Source: UBA7236 sp044227505
GTDB taxonomy: Bacteria; Bacteroidota; Bacteroidia; Chitinophagales; BACL12
Length of the DNA stretch: 64,000 bases
Reading direction: 5' to 3'
Assembly (NCBI GenBank): GCA_044227505.1
Contig: JBGAWP010000012.1
Span: 8,265-72,264 of the forward strand
Below are positions 18,521 to 27,055 of this stretch, piece after piece (the first letter of the stretch is position 1; each line of letters opens with the position of its first letter). The position numbers were made by a program, and so were the translations under genes. Under the pieces are notes generated by a model, which was not told the origin of the DNA, made no database searches, and saw only the letters and a list, made by a program, of their open reading frames with translations.

Positions 18521-18556
18521 AACAGCTCCTCTAATACAGGAGCTGTTATTTTTTTT
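18521..18556 (+). terminator. Rho-independent terminator after the ice-binding-like gene
   Basis: AACAGCTCCT (18521-18530) pairs perfectly with AGGAGCTGTT (18538-18547), followed by a run of T to about 18557. Nothing else recognisable lies in the gap up to 18798. Confidence 0.92.
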
Positions 18557-18798
18557 TCAAAATAAGAATAAAATCTAATTGACCAAAAAATGGTTTAATT
18601 TCCCCGATTACCTAAACTTAATTATTTAATGGAACAAATGATCTTAACAACAACAAAAAATTAGTTCCAATCAGACATTTGATAACGATGGAAGTTGTAA
18701 CTTAGCAGTATCCAGGGTATTACTTCACTTGTTTCATCGTATCAACTAACAAAGTGCCAGTTTACTTATTAAATTAAAATTTAGTTTTTATATCGATT

Positions 18799-19359
18799 AT
18801 GCACCTCTTTATTAAAAATATGGTAAGTAACCGTTGCAAGTTGATTGTGAAGACTGAACTTGAGAATATAAACGTGGCATATACTCGCCTCGTTTTAGGC
18901 GAAGTTGTTATAATGCAGACCCTCACCCATGTTCAACGAACAAGCCTGAAGGAAGCACTTTCCAAAGCAGGTCTTGAATTACTGGAGAACAAGAAAAGCA
19001 TGATTATTGAAAAGATTAAGAATATTGTTGTTGAAATGATTCATTATGATGAAAATCTTCCTAAAACTAAGTTTTCAGAATATTTAAGCAATAAATTAAA
19101 CTATGATTATACATACCTCTCCAACCTTTTTTCAGAGGAAAAGGGAACAACAATTGAGCAATATATTATTATAAATAAAATTGAACGCGTTAAAGAATTA
19201 TTAGATTATGATGAGCTAACCATAACTGAAATTGCACATAAACTTCACTACAGCAGTGTTTCTCACCTTTCCAACCAATTTAAAAAAAACACAGGATTTT
19301 CACCCTCGGCATTTAAAAAATTAAAAGACAAAAAGTTAAATACCCTGGAAAGTCTTTGA
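18799..19359 (+). CDS. AraC-family regulator with N-terminal HMA-like domain, paralog 2
   Basis: The 186-residue protein is a paralog of the gene at 14289 with the same two-part build. The HMA-like N-terminus is MHLFIKNMVSNRCKLIVKTE...TRLVLGEVVIMQ and the AraC HTH region is YTYLSNLFSEEKGTTIEQYI, ERVKELLDYDELTITEIAHK, LHYSSVSHLSNQFKK. It also reads MVSNRC where relatives have MVCxRC. It stands alone, with a terminator before it and no gene for 285 bp after it, so its target is not obvious from position. Confidence 0.88.
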   Translation: MHLFIKNMVSNRCKLIVKTELENINVAYTRLVLGEVVIMQTLTHVQRTSLKEALSKAGLELLENKKSMIIEKIKNIVVEMIHYDENLPKTKFSEYLSNKLNYDYTYLSNLFSEEKGTTIEQYIIINKIERVKELLDYDELTITEIAHKLHYSSVSHLSNQFKKNTGFSPSAFKKLKDKKLNTLESL

Positions 19360-19644
19360 ATTTTTATTACTTCAAATTTGAAATTCCATTAAAAATCAGT
19401 TTCTTCTCTCACTACTAGAATCCAATTAACTCTCTGCAAATCGACAAAACTGTACTTGCAATTCAACTATTTTTAATAATCGGGGTGCAATTTCCCCATT
19501 TTCCCACATCAATTTTCATTGCTACCCATACCTCTGCAACTCACATTGTAACAGAGGTAATCACCTTCTGCGTTTAAACAGCCTTTGGCATAATAATTTT
19601 ATGTATTTCGAGTAAGTTAAGTTCTCAAATTATATATTTAATTT

Positions 19645-21276
19645 ATGACAGGTATTACTGATAACAGCAAATTTGACCAACCAGTTGATGAAAATTTAAC
19701 TTCAGGGGCAAATATTCCATTTTGGTTCAGTCAGTCGTGGAAACCGTTAATTTACGACAAGATTAAAAATGATCTTACGACAGATATTTTAGTAATTGGC
19801 GGGGGTATTTCAGGACTCTCGGTTGCTTATTGTTTAGCACGGGAAGGACGCGAGGTGGTATTAGTTGAAGATGGATTTATAGGGAGCGGTGAAACCGGAA
19901 GAACAACAGCACATTTAACTTGTGCTCTGGATGACAGATATTTTGACCTGGAAAAAATTTTCGATAAAGAAACTGCACACCTTGCAGCTGATAGTCACAA
20001 GGCGGCTATTGATTGGATCGAAAGTACAATAACCGCAAACAATATAGATTGCAATTTTAAACGAGTGGATGGTTATTTGTTTTTAGATCCTGACGATACA
20101 GTTGAAACTATTAACAAGGAATTTGATGCCACACAAAGAGCTGGTATAAAAACTGAAATTATAACTATTCCTCCTTCCATTAAATTGGAGGCGAATAGCA
20201 TATCACTTAGGTTCCCGGAACAAGCGCAATTTCACATTCTTAAATATATTAAAGGTCTCGCAGATGCATTTATAAAACTAGGTGGGAAAATTTTTACTGA
20301 ATCAAAAGCCGAAAACATCAGCAAAGAAGGCGCAAATGCAAATGGATATACTATTAAGGCAAATCATATAGTAGTGGCAACTAATACCCCAATTAACGAC
20401 TGGGTCACCATGCATACGAAACAATGGCCTTATCGAAGTTATGTAATTGCCTCCAAAATTCCCAAAGGTGAAATTCCATATGCATTATGGTGGGATACCG
20501 GCAAAAAAAAATCGCATTTGATTTCTGAACCATATCACTACGTAAGACTTGAATCCTTTGATGAACAGTATGATGTATTGATCGTAGGTGGTGAAGATCA
20601 TAAAACGGGTCAATCGGAGGATAACAACATTCATGAGGAGGATAGATATAAAAAACTGGAAGCCTGGGCGAAAGAATATTTTCCATCTTTCAGAAATATT
20701 GATTTTAAATGGTCAGGACAGGTAATTGAACCAATCGATTCATTAGCCTTTATCGGAAAGAATCCAGGCGATGAAAATATATACATAATTACAGGTGATT
20801 CTGGCAATGGAATGACTCACGGGACTTTGGGTGGTTTAATTATAAGTGATATAATAACTGGAAAATTAAATCAATGGGTTAAAATTTATGATCCAGCCAG
20901 AATTACACTTAAAACTTCTTTAAATTATTTGCATGAGGTGGGAAATATGGTAAAACAATACGCTGATTGGTTTACAAAAAATGGTTTATCCGAAATAGAA
21001 AAATTGATTCCCGGAGAAGGTGGCATTTTCACGTCGGAAACAAAAAAATATGCTATTTACAAAGATGAAAAGTATGAAATACACGTATGCAGTGCAGTCT
21101 GCCCCCATTTAGGTGCGATACTGCAATGGAACAATGATGAAAAAACTTTTGATTGCCCAATGCATGGTTCACGCTTCACAACTGATGGCATTGTGATCAA
21201 TGGACCGGCCACAACAAATCTTAAAAAAATAGAGCCGGAAATTGTTGAAAGCAATTCCGATCTACATGAATCTTAA
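19645..21276 (+). CDS. FAD-dependent oxidoreductase (DAO fold) with C-terminal Rieske domain
   Basis: In this 543-residue fusion, residues 46-75 form the FAD-binding dinucleotide fold (DILVIGGGISGLSVAYCLAR), followed by GSGETGRTTAH and a DadA/GlpD-like substrate domain that ends with YIITGDSGNGMTHGTLGG. The last 90 residues are a Rieske 2Fe-2S domain: C486-P-H488 and C504-PM-H507. Proteins of this layout occur in many stress-type islands; the substrate is unknown. The Rieske centre suggests electron transfer to or from the flavin. The PA2169-type gene begins 24 bp later, so an operon is likely. Confidence 0.9.
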   Translation: MTGITDNSKFDQPVDENLTSGANIPFWFSQSWKPLIYDKIKNDLTTDILVIGGGISGLSVAYCLAREGREVVLVEDGFIGSGETGRTTAHLTCALDDRYFDLEKIFDKETAHLAADSHKAAIDWIESTITANNIDCNFKRVDGYLFLDPDDTVETINKEFDATQRAGIKTEIITIPPSIKLEANSISLRFPEQAQFHILKYIKGLADAFIKLGGKIFTESKAENISKEGANANGYTIKANHIVVATNTPINDWVTMHTKQWPYRSYVIASKIPKGEIPYALWWDTGKKKSHLISEPYHYVRLESFDEQYDVLIVGGEDHKTGQSEDNNIHEEDRYKKLEAWAKEYFPSFRNIDFKWSGQVIEPIDSLAFIGKNPGDENIYIITGDSGNGMTHGTLGGLIISDIITGKLNQWVKIYDPARITLKTSLNYLHEVGNMVKQYADWFTKNGLSEIEKLIPGEGGIFTSETKKYAIYKDEKYEIHVCSAVCPHLGAILQWNNDEKTFDCPMHGSRFTTDGIVINGPATTNLKKIEPEIVESNSDLHES

Positions 21277-21300
21277 ATTAAACATCATAAATCAATTATT

Positions 21301-21753
21301 ATGAATAAAATGTCGTCACTTATAGTTTTAAACACACTCATCGGAATCAATAACGATAGAATTGCAGGTTATCAAGTGGCATCAAATGCAACAGAAGAAT
21401 TTGATTTGAAAAACCTATTTGAAAAGTTTATTCAAACGAGTAGGAAATGCAAGAGAGAACTTCTTGGCGAAATTAATAAAATGGGTGTTTCCGCAATGGA
21501 GATCTCTATTCTCAATGGAAAATTCTTTAGTGTTTGGATGGATATAAAATCTGCGTTATACGGGAAAAACCGGTATGACATACTAACGTCTTGCGAGATT
21601 GGTGATGGAGCCGCTGTTAAGACTTATACAAAAATTTTAGATCAAAATGAAAAAGACCTCACACTTTATCAACATACTATGATTAACATTCAGCATACTT
21701 ACTTACTAGTGGATTACAACAAAATTAAGAGTATATGTCAAAGTTTTATCTGA
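21301..21753 (+). CDS. PA2169/DUF2383-type four-helix-bundle protein
   Basis: The 150-residue protein is mostly helical. Conserved DUF2383 features are LNTLIGINNDRIAGYQVAS, the helix FEKFIQTSRKCKRELLGEI, the segment SVWMDIKSALYGKNRYDILT with its conserved CEIGDG, and a C-terminal helix around HTMINIQHTYLLV. The fold is ferritin-like but the usual iron ligands are not evident. It directly follows the FAD-Rieske gene. The role is unknown, with stress association by neighbourhood. Confidence 0.85.
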   Translation: MNKMSSLIVLNTLIGINNDRIAGYQVASNATEEFDLKNLFEKFIQTSRKCKRELLGEINKMGVSAMEISILNGKFFSVWMDIKSALYGKNRYDILTSCEIGDGAAVKTYTKILDQNEKDLTLYQHTMINIQHTYLLVDYNKIKSICQSFI

Positions 21754-21880
21754 TAATAATTTCCCTTTAACAACACTGGAAATTGACGGAGGATATTTAG
21801 CGCAATAAATAATTTCATGAACACATTCATTATAACCAGAATACAGTTACACTTTTATTAACCACTTTAAAAAATTAAAA

Positions 21881-22264
21881 ATGACAACAATAAAAAAGGC
21901 AGGAATTTGGATGGATCATGCAAATGCACACACATTTGAATTTACCGACGATGCAAGAAAGGTTGAATCTGTGGAATCAGAATTCACTCCTGAAGTTAAG
22001 GAAGAAGTTTTGTCAAAAGGCGAATCGCACATGCATAATAAAGAGCAAAATAAACAGTCGGATTTTTACAAAAAAATAAGTCAGTATATACTTCAATATA
22101 ATGAAGTTCTATTATTTGGACCCACCAATGCAAAATCCGAATTATTCAACATTCTCAGGGAGGATCATCGTTATGAAAAGATCAAAATTGAAATTAAACA
22201 GTCTGAAAAAATGACAGATAACCAAATGGAAGCATTTGTAAGGAATCATTTTAAAACTTCCTAA
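21881..22264 (+). CDS. Small eRF1-domain-like (BaeRF-like) protein, paralog 2
   Basis: The 127-residue paralog of 13262-13687 has AGIWMDHANAHTFEF, YKKISQYILQYNEVLLFGPT, NAKSELFNIL and a terminal DNQMEAFVRNHF. It is 14 residues shorter and lacks the first paralog's lysine-rich start. The conserved WMDH and FGPT patterns suggest an RNase H-like eRF1 domain-2 fold, as in BaeRF proteins, but the identification is tentative. It lies between the PA2169 gene and the Crp/Fnr gene, with 90-130 bp gaps on both sides. Confidence 0.6.
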   Translation: MTTIKKAGIWMDHANAHTFEFTDDARKVESVESEFTPEVKEEVLSKGESHMHNKEQNKQSDFYKKISQYILQYNEVLLFGPTNAKSELFNILREDHRYEKIKIEIKQSEKMTDNQMEAFVRNHFKTS

Positions 22265-22355
22265 ACCAGTTGATCAAGTTATTCTTTCGCAATAAATTCC
22301 CCTCTTCGGCATTTGATCAAATGTAATTTAAAGTCAACAATTTGTAAATTTGCAT

Positions 22356-22979
22356 ATGCAAGAAAACAAATTTCCGGAGTTGAGTTACACCGGACCAATG
22401 AAAGAGGTGCTTTTATCTTACGGGTTCTCTAAAGTATTTCAGGAAGGAGACATAATTTTAAATGAAAATGCATATATAAAAGCAATCCCAATTGTTACCA
22501 ATGGAAGTATAAGAGTAATGCGCACTGATGAAGAAGGAAGGGAGATATTGTTGTATTATATCACTGCTGGCGAAAGTTGTATCATGTCATTTTTAGGTGG
22601 CATACACCACGACACAAGCAAAGTAAAAGCAATTGCGGAGGAGGAAACAGAAATTTTGTTTATTCCGGTTGAAAAGGTTAGTATTCTCATCAGAGAATAT
22701 CCTGAATGGCTCGACTATATTTTCAGGCTTTATCATAAAAGATTTGAAGAACTTCTGGAAGTGGTAAATGCCGTTGCTTTTAAAAAAATGGATGAACGAC
22801 TATTGGATTTTATAAAGAAAAAATGCTCACTTACCAAAAGTCAAACATTATTTGTTACCCACGAACAATTGGCAAATGAATTAGGCACCGCCAGAGTTGT
22901 GGTCTCCAGACTACTCAAACAAATGGAGGAACAGAAAATTGTAAGTCTCGGGAGAAATAAAATAGTATTACTCCCCTGA
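22356..22979 (+). CDS. Crp/Fnr-family transcriptional regulator
   Basis: I start at the ATG at 22356 (207 residues); a TTG two codons earlier is less likely. The cyclic-nucleotide-binding barrel covers about 20-115 (FQEGDIILNENAYIKAIPIV, LYYITAGESCIMSFLGGI), then a long helix, then a winged HTH at about 150-207 (LFVTHEQLANELGTARVVVS, RLLKQMEEQKIVSL). No CxxC iron-sulfur cluster motif of true FNR is present, although one cysteine lies in GESCIMS. It precedes the DUF2892 gene and the sulfur/peroxide operon and is the likely regulator of that region. TAAATTTG directly upstream of the ATG (22345-22352) would give a transcript starting at or after this start codon, so the methionine at 22398 is an alternative start. 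Confidence 0.88.
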   Translation: MQENKFPELSYTGPMKEVLLSYGFSKVFQEGDIILNENAYIKAIPIVTNGSIRVMRTDEEGREILLYYITAGESCIMSFLGGIHHDTSKVKAIAEEETEILFIPVEKVSILIREYPEWLDYIFRLYHKRFEELLEVVNAVAFKKMDERLLDFIKKKCSLTKSQTLFVTHEQLANELGTARVVVSRLLKQMEEQKIVSLGRNKIVLLP

Positions 22980-23159
22980 CCTGGTTTTCAATTCTAATAC
23001 CTCTTACGGATACCTATGCAACCCATTTTCATATAAAGGTCTGGTTCCACACACTTTTTTGTGAAAAGTTATTGACTTAAGTAACAAAAGTCACTGTATA
23101 GCCATTGATTTTACCCCAATTTTGCTTCATAATAAATTCTTAACTATAAATTTATAAAT

Positions 23160-23378
23160 ATGAAAACAAATATGGGAACTGCGGATAAAGTGATCAGAAT
23201 ACTTATCGCTATTGTAATTGCAGTACTTTATTTCACTGATCAAATTTCAGGAACTGCGGCAATTATCCTCTTAATAATAGCCGGTATATTTATCCTGACC
23301 AGTTTTATAGGCTTTTGCCCTTTATACTGGCCATTTGGTATTTCTACGCGCAAAAAACAAGCAAAACAAGGTTCTTAA
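23160..23378 (+). CDS. DUF2892 (YgaP-type) small membrane protein
   Basis: The 72 residues begin MKTNMGTADKVIRILIA, the standard DUF2892 opening, followed by two membrane helices with a short turn and the conserved GFCPLYWPFGIST near the end. DUF2892 is the membrane domain attached to rhodanese in YgaP; here it is free-standing, next to many rhodanese genes. A role in holding sulfurtransferases at the membrane is inference. Confidence 0.85.
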   Translation: MKTNMGTADKVIRILIAIVIAVLYFTDQISGTAAIILLIIAGIFILTSFIGFCPLYWPFGISTRKKQAKQGS

Positions 23379-23512
23379 TATCTTGACGGTGGTTTTATTT
23401 TCAATAATTCGGAAGATTAAATTTTCGGATGCTTTTATTTATTTATAGAAATCGAACTGAAATGAATTATCACTGTGTAACAAATGTAGCCTAGTGATAA
23501 AAACAGCAGTAA

Positions 23513-23520
23513 TAACTTTG
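23513..23520 (+). promoter_or_regulatory. Candidate -7 promoter element of the MBL-rhodanese operon
   Basis: TAACTTTG matches the Bacteroidota -7 consensus TAnnTTTG and ends 20 bp before the ATG at 23541. I see no convincing -33 TTTG at the right distance. Just upstream, TATCACT (from 23469) and AGTGATA (to 23500) form a 7-bp inverted repeat that could be an operator. Confidence 0.45.
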
Positions 23521-23540
23521 CAATATCAAAAAAAAATTAA

Positions 23541-24875
23541 ATGAAAATCAAACAATTTGAAGATAAAAACCTTGCACATTATTCCTACGTAATAATCGAT
23601 AAAGGAGAAATTGCTCTTATTGACCCTGCCCGAGATCCAAGACCATACTTTGATCTTGCTAAAAAGGAAGGAGCCGTAATAACAACCATTATAGAAACAC
23701 ACCCGCATGCCGATTTTATAAGCAGTCATTTGGAAATTCATAAAAAAACCGGTGCTACTATTTATATATGCAAATTAGCAGGAGCGGAATATCCACATCA
23801 AACATTCGATGATGGTGATGCAATTATTTTAGGTGATGTTGCTTTAAGATCAATAAATACTCCCGGACATTCACCGGATAGTATCAGTATTGTTCTCATT
23901 GATTCTGAGGGAAAAGAAAAAGCAGTATTTACCGGAGATACTTTATTTATTGGTGATTGTGGCCGGCCTGATCTAAGAGAAAAAGCCGGCGCCATTACTG
24001 CAACCAGAACAGAGCTGGCAATTCAAATGTATCATTCTCTTCGCGACAAACTAATGTTGTTATCAGATGATGTATTGGTATATCCTGCACATGGCGCAGG
24101 AAGTTTATGTGGCAAAGGATTGAGCGATCAAAAGGTAAGCACCATCGGTGCAGAAAAACGGGATAACTGGAGTTTAAAGAATATGTCTCAAGAAGAGTTT
24201 ATAACAGAATTGTTGAGAGATCAACCATTTATTCCTAAATATTTTACTTATGATGTAGAACTTAATAAAAAAGGTGCTGGATCCTTTGAGGAAAGTATTA
24301 ATAAAATTCCTAACAGAGAACCTGTTACCTGCCAAAATTGTGCAAAATCACTTAATCCTGATATTCTGATCGTTGATACACGTCCACAATTACAATATAA
24401 AAAATCACATTTAAAAAATACAATAAACTTGCCGAACGACACCAAATTTGAAACCTGGTTAGGAAGTATAGTTGCACCACGTGAAAAATTTTATCTGCTC
24501 GCAGAAAACGAAGCAGTATTAAATGAATTGATAGAAAGAATTGCGAAAATTGGATATGAATCAAATATTGAATTGGCCTTTGTTTCGGAATTCGGTGCCA
24601 CTAAGTCACCTCTTTTTGATGCAGAGGAATTAAAAAAGCAGGAAAATGCATTTACCATAGTAGATAAGATCCAAAAAATCTTTAAGAACGCAATAAACAT
24701 TCCACTATATGAACTTCGGGAACGAGCCGACGAAATCCCTGTAAACAAACCAATTGTTGTTCATTGTGCAGGGGGATATCGCAGCGCAGCAGGAAGCAGC
24801 ATTTTGAAAAACAAATTAAACGGTCATGCAATAATTTTTGATTTAAGTGAAGCTGTAAAACAATTTCAAAAGTGA
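23541..24875 (+). CDS. MBL-fold persulfide dioxygenase-like protein fused to two rhodanese domains
   Basis: The 444-residue protein has three parts. The N-terminal metallo-beta-lactamase domain carries THPHAD (H54, H56, D58), H110 in TPGH, D133 in FTGD and H184 in PAHG, the single-iron ETHE1-type set. A rhodanese-like domain (about 260-345) lacks a catalytic cysteine. The C-terminal rhodanese has VVHCAGGYRS with C409. This is the CstB-like layout that oxidises persulfides and transfers sulfane sulfur. It opens the redox operon and overlaps the next start codon by 4 bp. A second protein of the same layout is at 57157. Confidence 0.9.
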   Translation: MKIKQFEDKNLAHYSYVIIDKGEIALIDPARDPRPYFDLAKKEGAVITTIIETHPHADFISSHLEIHKKTGATIYICKLAGAEYPHQTFDDGDAIILGDVALRSINTPGHSPDSISIVLIDSEGKEKAVFTGDTLFIGDCGRPDLREKAGAITATRTELAIQMYHSLRDKLMLLSDDVLVYPAHGAGSLCGKGLSDQKVSTIGAEKRDNWSLKNMSQEEFITELLRDQPFIPKYFTYDVELNKKGAGSFEESINKIPNREPVTCQNCAKSLNPDILIVDTRPQLQYKKSHLKNTINLPNDTKFETWLGSIVAPREKFYLLAENEAVLNELIERIAKIGYESNIELAFVSEFGATKSPLFDAEELKKQENAFTIVDKIQKIFKNAINIPLYELRERADEIPVNKPIVVHCAGGYRSAAGSSILKNKLNGHAIIFDLSEAVKQFQK

Positions 24876-25078
24876 ATTTTCTGAAAAAATACAAGCTTGT
24901 TATCATAGGTCTATTGCTTGGAGCAGTTGGCGGATATCTATATTACCAATACGTGGGATGTTTGAGTGGAACCTGTTCAATAACATCAAACCCCATAAAT
25001 AGCACACTTTATGGATCGCTTATGGGTGGACTTTTATTGAATTTATTTCAAACTAATAGGTCTGAAACAAAAAAATAA
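24872..25078 (+). CDS. DUF6132-type small membrane protein
   Basis: The 68-residue protein starts at GTG, overlapping the stop of the MBL-rhodanese gene (GTGA). One membrane helix (KLVIIGLLLGAVGGYLYY) is followed by YVGCLSGTCSITSNPINSTL and a second hydrophobic stretch, the hallmark of DUF6132. The paired cysteines C-LSGT-C are conserved in the family and would suit sulfur or thiol chemistry, but the function is not known. Tight translational coupling links it to persulfide metabolism. Confidence 0.8.
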   Translation: MNFLKKYKLVIIGLLLGAVGGYLYYQYVGCLSGTCSITSNPINSTLYGSLMGGLLLNLFQTNRSETKK

Positions 25079-25085
25079 TAAGATC

Positions 25086-26693
25086 ATGAAAAAAACGGTT
25101 CTTATAATTCTTTCGATCTCTATTAATTATTTTACTAGTCTCGGTCAAGGTGTAAATTTTACTTTGTTGCTAGAACCCTTTACAATTTCAGGTATTCCAG
25201 GAGTACAATCTTATGCCTATGGACAATTTGAAGATAAATGGCTGATAGTGGGCGGTAGAATTGATGGACTACATCAAAGGCAACCCTTTTCATCATTTGA
25301 TATATTGGGTGAAAATAAAAAACTTCTTGTTATTGCACCACAAACTGGCCAGTTTTGGGAAGCTCCACTTCTTAGTCTTCCAATATCAATTCAGGAGCAA
25401 TTAAGTTCCACGAATATGGAATATTTTCAACAGGATAGTATTTTATATTGCATTGGCGGTTATGGATATAGCAACACATCCGCCGATCATATCACTTATA
25501 ATTCATTAACTGCAATTAATGTCCCTTTGGTAATAAATGCAATAATAAACGGAATGGATTTCAGCACCGGTTTTCGCCAAATAACAGATCCACAATTTGC
25601 TGTAACCGGTGGTAGTCTTGATAAGATCAACAATACCTGGTATATATTCGGAGGTCAAAAATTTGATGGTAGTTATAATCCGATGAATCACCCTACATTC
25701 ACTCAGGAATACACCAATCAGATAAGAAGGTTTAAATTAAATGATAATGGAACAGATATTATAATCACACATTTTCCCGACCTCACTGATGCAGAAAACC
25801 TACATAGACGAGATCTTAATGTGGTTCCGCAAATATTGCCAAATGGCGAAGAAGGAATTACAGCTTTTTCCGGAGTATTTCAACAGGATGTTGATTTACC
25901 TTTTTTAAATTGCGTAAATATTGACAGTAACGGATATACTGTAAATGACACATTTTCACAGTACTACAATCATTATCACTGTGCTGGATTACCCATGTAT
26001 AGTGAAACAGAAAATGCCATGCATACCATCTTTTTTGGCGGTATTTCACAATTTTACGAAAGTGGGGGGATATTAATTCAGGATGATAATGTTCCTTTTG
26101 TGAAAACTATTGCACGTGTTACACGAAATGAGAGTGGCTTAATGACAGAATTTAAAATGCCCGTTGAAATGCCCGAACTATCGGGAAGCAGTGCAGAATT
26201 GATACTCACACAAAACATTCCTGTATATAATAATAATGTAATACAATTTGATGCATTAATGGAAGATACATCACTGGTAGGGTATATATTCGGAGGTATT
26301 AACAGCACTGATGAAAATATATTTTTCACTAATACAGGTACAGAAAGCATAGCTAATACAACTTTATATAAAGTATATGTGATAAAGAATATTCCTGTTG
26401 AGATAGCATCATCAAATGCGGAAAATTCAGGTTCACTTCAAATGCAAATATATCCAAATCCGAGCGATGGCAAATTTGTTATAAAATTTAATCTAAGAAA
26501 CAAATCTGACATTACATTGACTGTAAATGACCTGGATGGAAATGAAATAAAAAGACAAACATTTAATACGTTGCCTGCAGGAGAAAATAGATTGATCTAT
26601 ACAACGGGGGCAGAACTAAAGGATGCAATTTATATTATAACAATAGAAACTCCTTATGAAAGAACAACTCAAAAGGTCAATTTAACACGATGA
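25086..26693 (+). CDS. Exported kelch-like protein with T9SS type A sorting domain
   Basis: In this 535-residue protein a signal peptide (MKKTVLIILSISINYFTSLG) is followed by a beta-propeller with kelch-like blades: DKWLIVGGRIDG, ILYCIGGYGYSN, TWYIFGGQKFDG, HTIFFGGISQFY and VGYIFGGINSTD. The last 85 residues (QIYPNPSDGKFVIKF...) are a T9SS sorting domain, so it is secreted or attached to the surface. It is unusual that such a gene lies inside a cytoplasmic redox operon, only 7 bp after DUF6132. Its ligand is unknown. Confidence 0.85.
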   Translation: MKKTVLIILSISINYFTSLGQGVNFTLLLEPFTISGIPGVQSYAYGQFEDKWLIVGGRIDGLHQRQPFSSFDILGENKKLLVIAPQTGQFWEAPLLSLPISIQEQLSSTNMEYFQQDSILYCIGGYGYSNTSADHITYNSLTAINVPLVINAIINGMDFSTGFRQITDPQFAVTGGSLDKINNTWYIFGGQKFDGSYNPMNHPTFTQEYTNQIRRFKLNDNGTDIIITHFPDLTDAENLHRRDLNVVPQILPNGEEGITAFSGVFQQDVDLPFLNCVNIDSNGYTVNDTFSQYYNHYHCAGLPMYSETENAMHTIFFGGISQFYESGGILIQDDNVPFVKTIARVTRNESGLMTEFKMPVEMPELSGSSAELILTQNIPVYNNNVIQFDALMEDTSLVGYIFGGINSTDENIFFTNTGTESIANTTLYKVYVIKNIPVEIASSNAENSGSLQMQIYPNPSDGKFVIKFNLRNKSDITLTVNDLDGNEIKRQTFNTLPAGENRLIYTTGAELKDAIYIITIETPYERTTQKVNLTR

Positions 26694-26760
26694 TCATAAT
26701 AAAAATTCGTAATAAAATTTCAATCAAAAAAAATAATAAAAAATCAAAAAAACAAACAAA

Positions 26761-27045
26761 ATGAATATCGTAACTATTCTCAAAGAAAAAAATGCAAAGA
26801 TTATTGATGTGAGAACTCCTGTAGAATTTATGAGCGGTAATGTACCCGGATCTGTTAACATTCCTTTACAGGAAATTCCAATGCGCGTTGAAGAATTAAA
26901 AGAGATAAAAACCCCTATCGTGTTGTGTTGCGCTTCCGGCAACAGAAGCGGACAGGCACAAAGGTTTCTTTCTCAGCTTGGAATTGAATGTTATAATGGA
27001 GGCTCATGGTTAGATGTAAATTATTATTATTCATTAACAGTTTAA
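26761..27045 (+). CDS. Single-domain rhodanese sulfurtransferase
   Basis: The 94-residue protein has one rhodanese domain: KIIDVRTPVEFMSGNVPGSV, then the active-site loop CCASGNRSG with catalytic C57 and the conserved arginine at 62, and YNGGSWLDV near the end. It would carry sulfane sulfur as a persulfide on C57. It is one of three stand-alone rhodanese proteins in this operon; the next gene starts 10 bp later. Confidence 0.92.
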   Translation: MNIVTILKEKNAKIIDVRTPVEFMSGNVPGSVNIPLQEIPMRVEELKEIKTPIVLCCASGNRSGQAQRFLSQLGIECYNGGSWLDVNYYYSLTV

Positions 27046-27055
27046 AATAAATATT

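Noticed and set aside
22270..22320. Two TTGATCAA octamers upstream of the Crp/Fnr gene as FNR-type operators
   Set aside because: A third copy lies at 54361 with no related gene, and one to three copies are expected by chance in 64 kb of this composition; a genuine FNR box also has a four-base spacer between half-sites.
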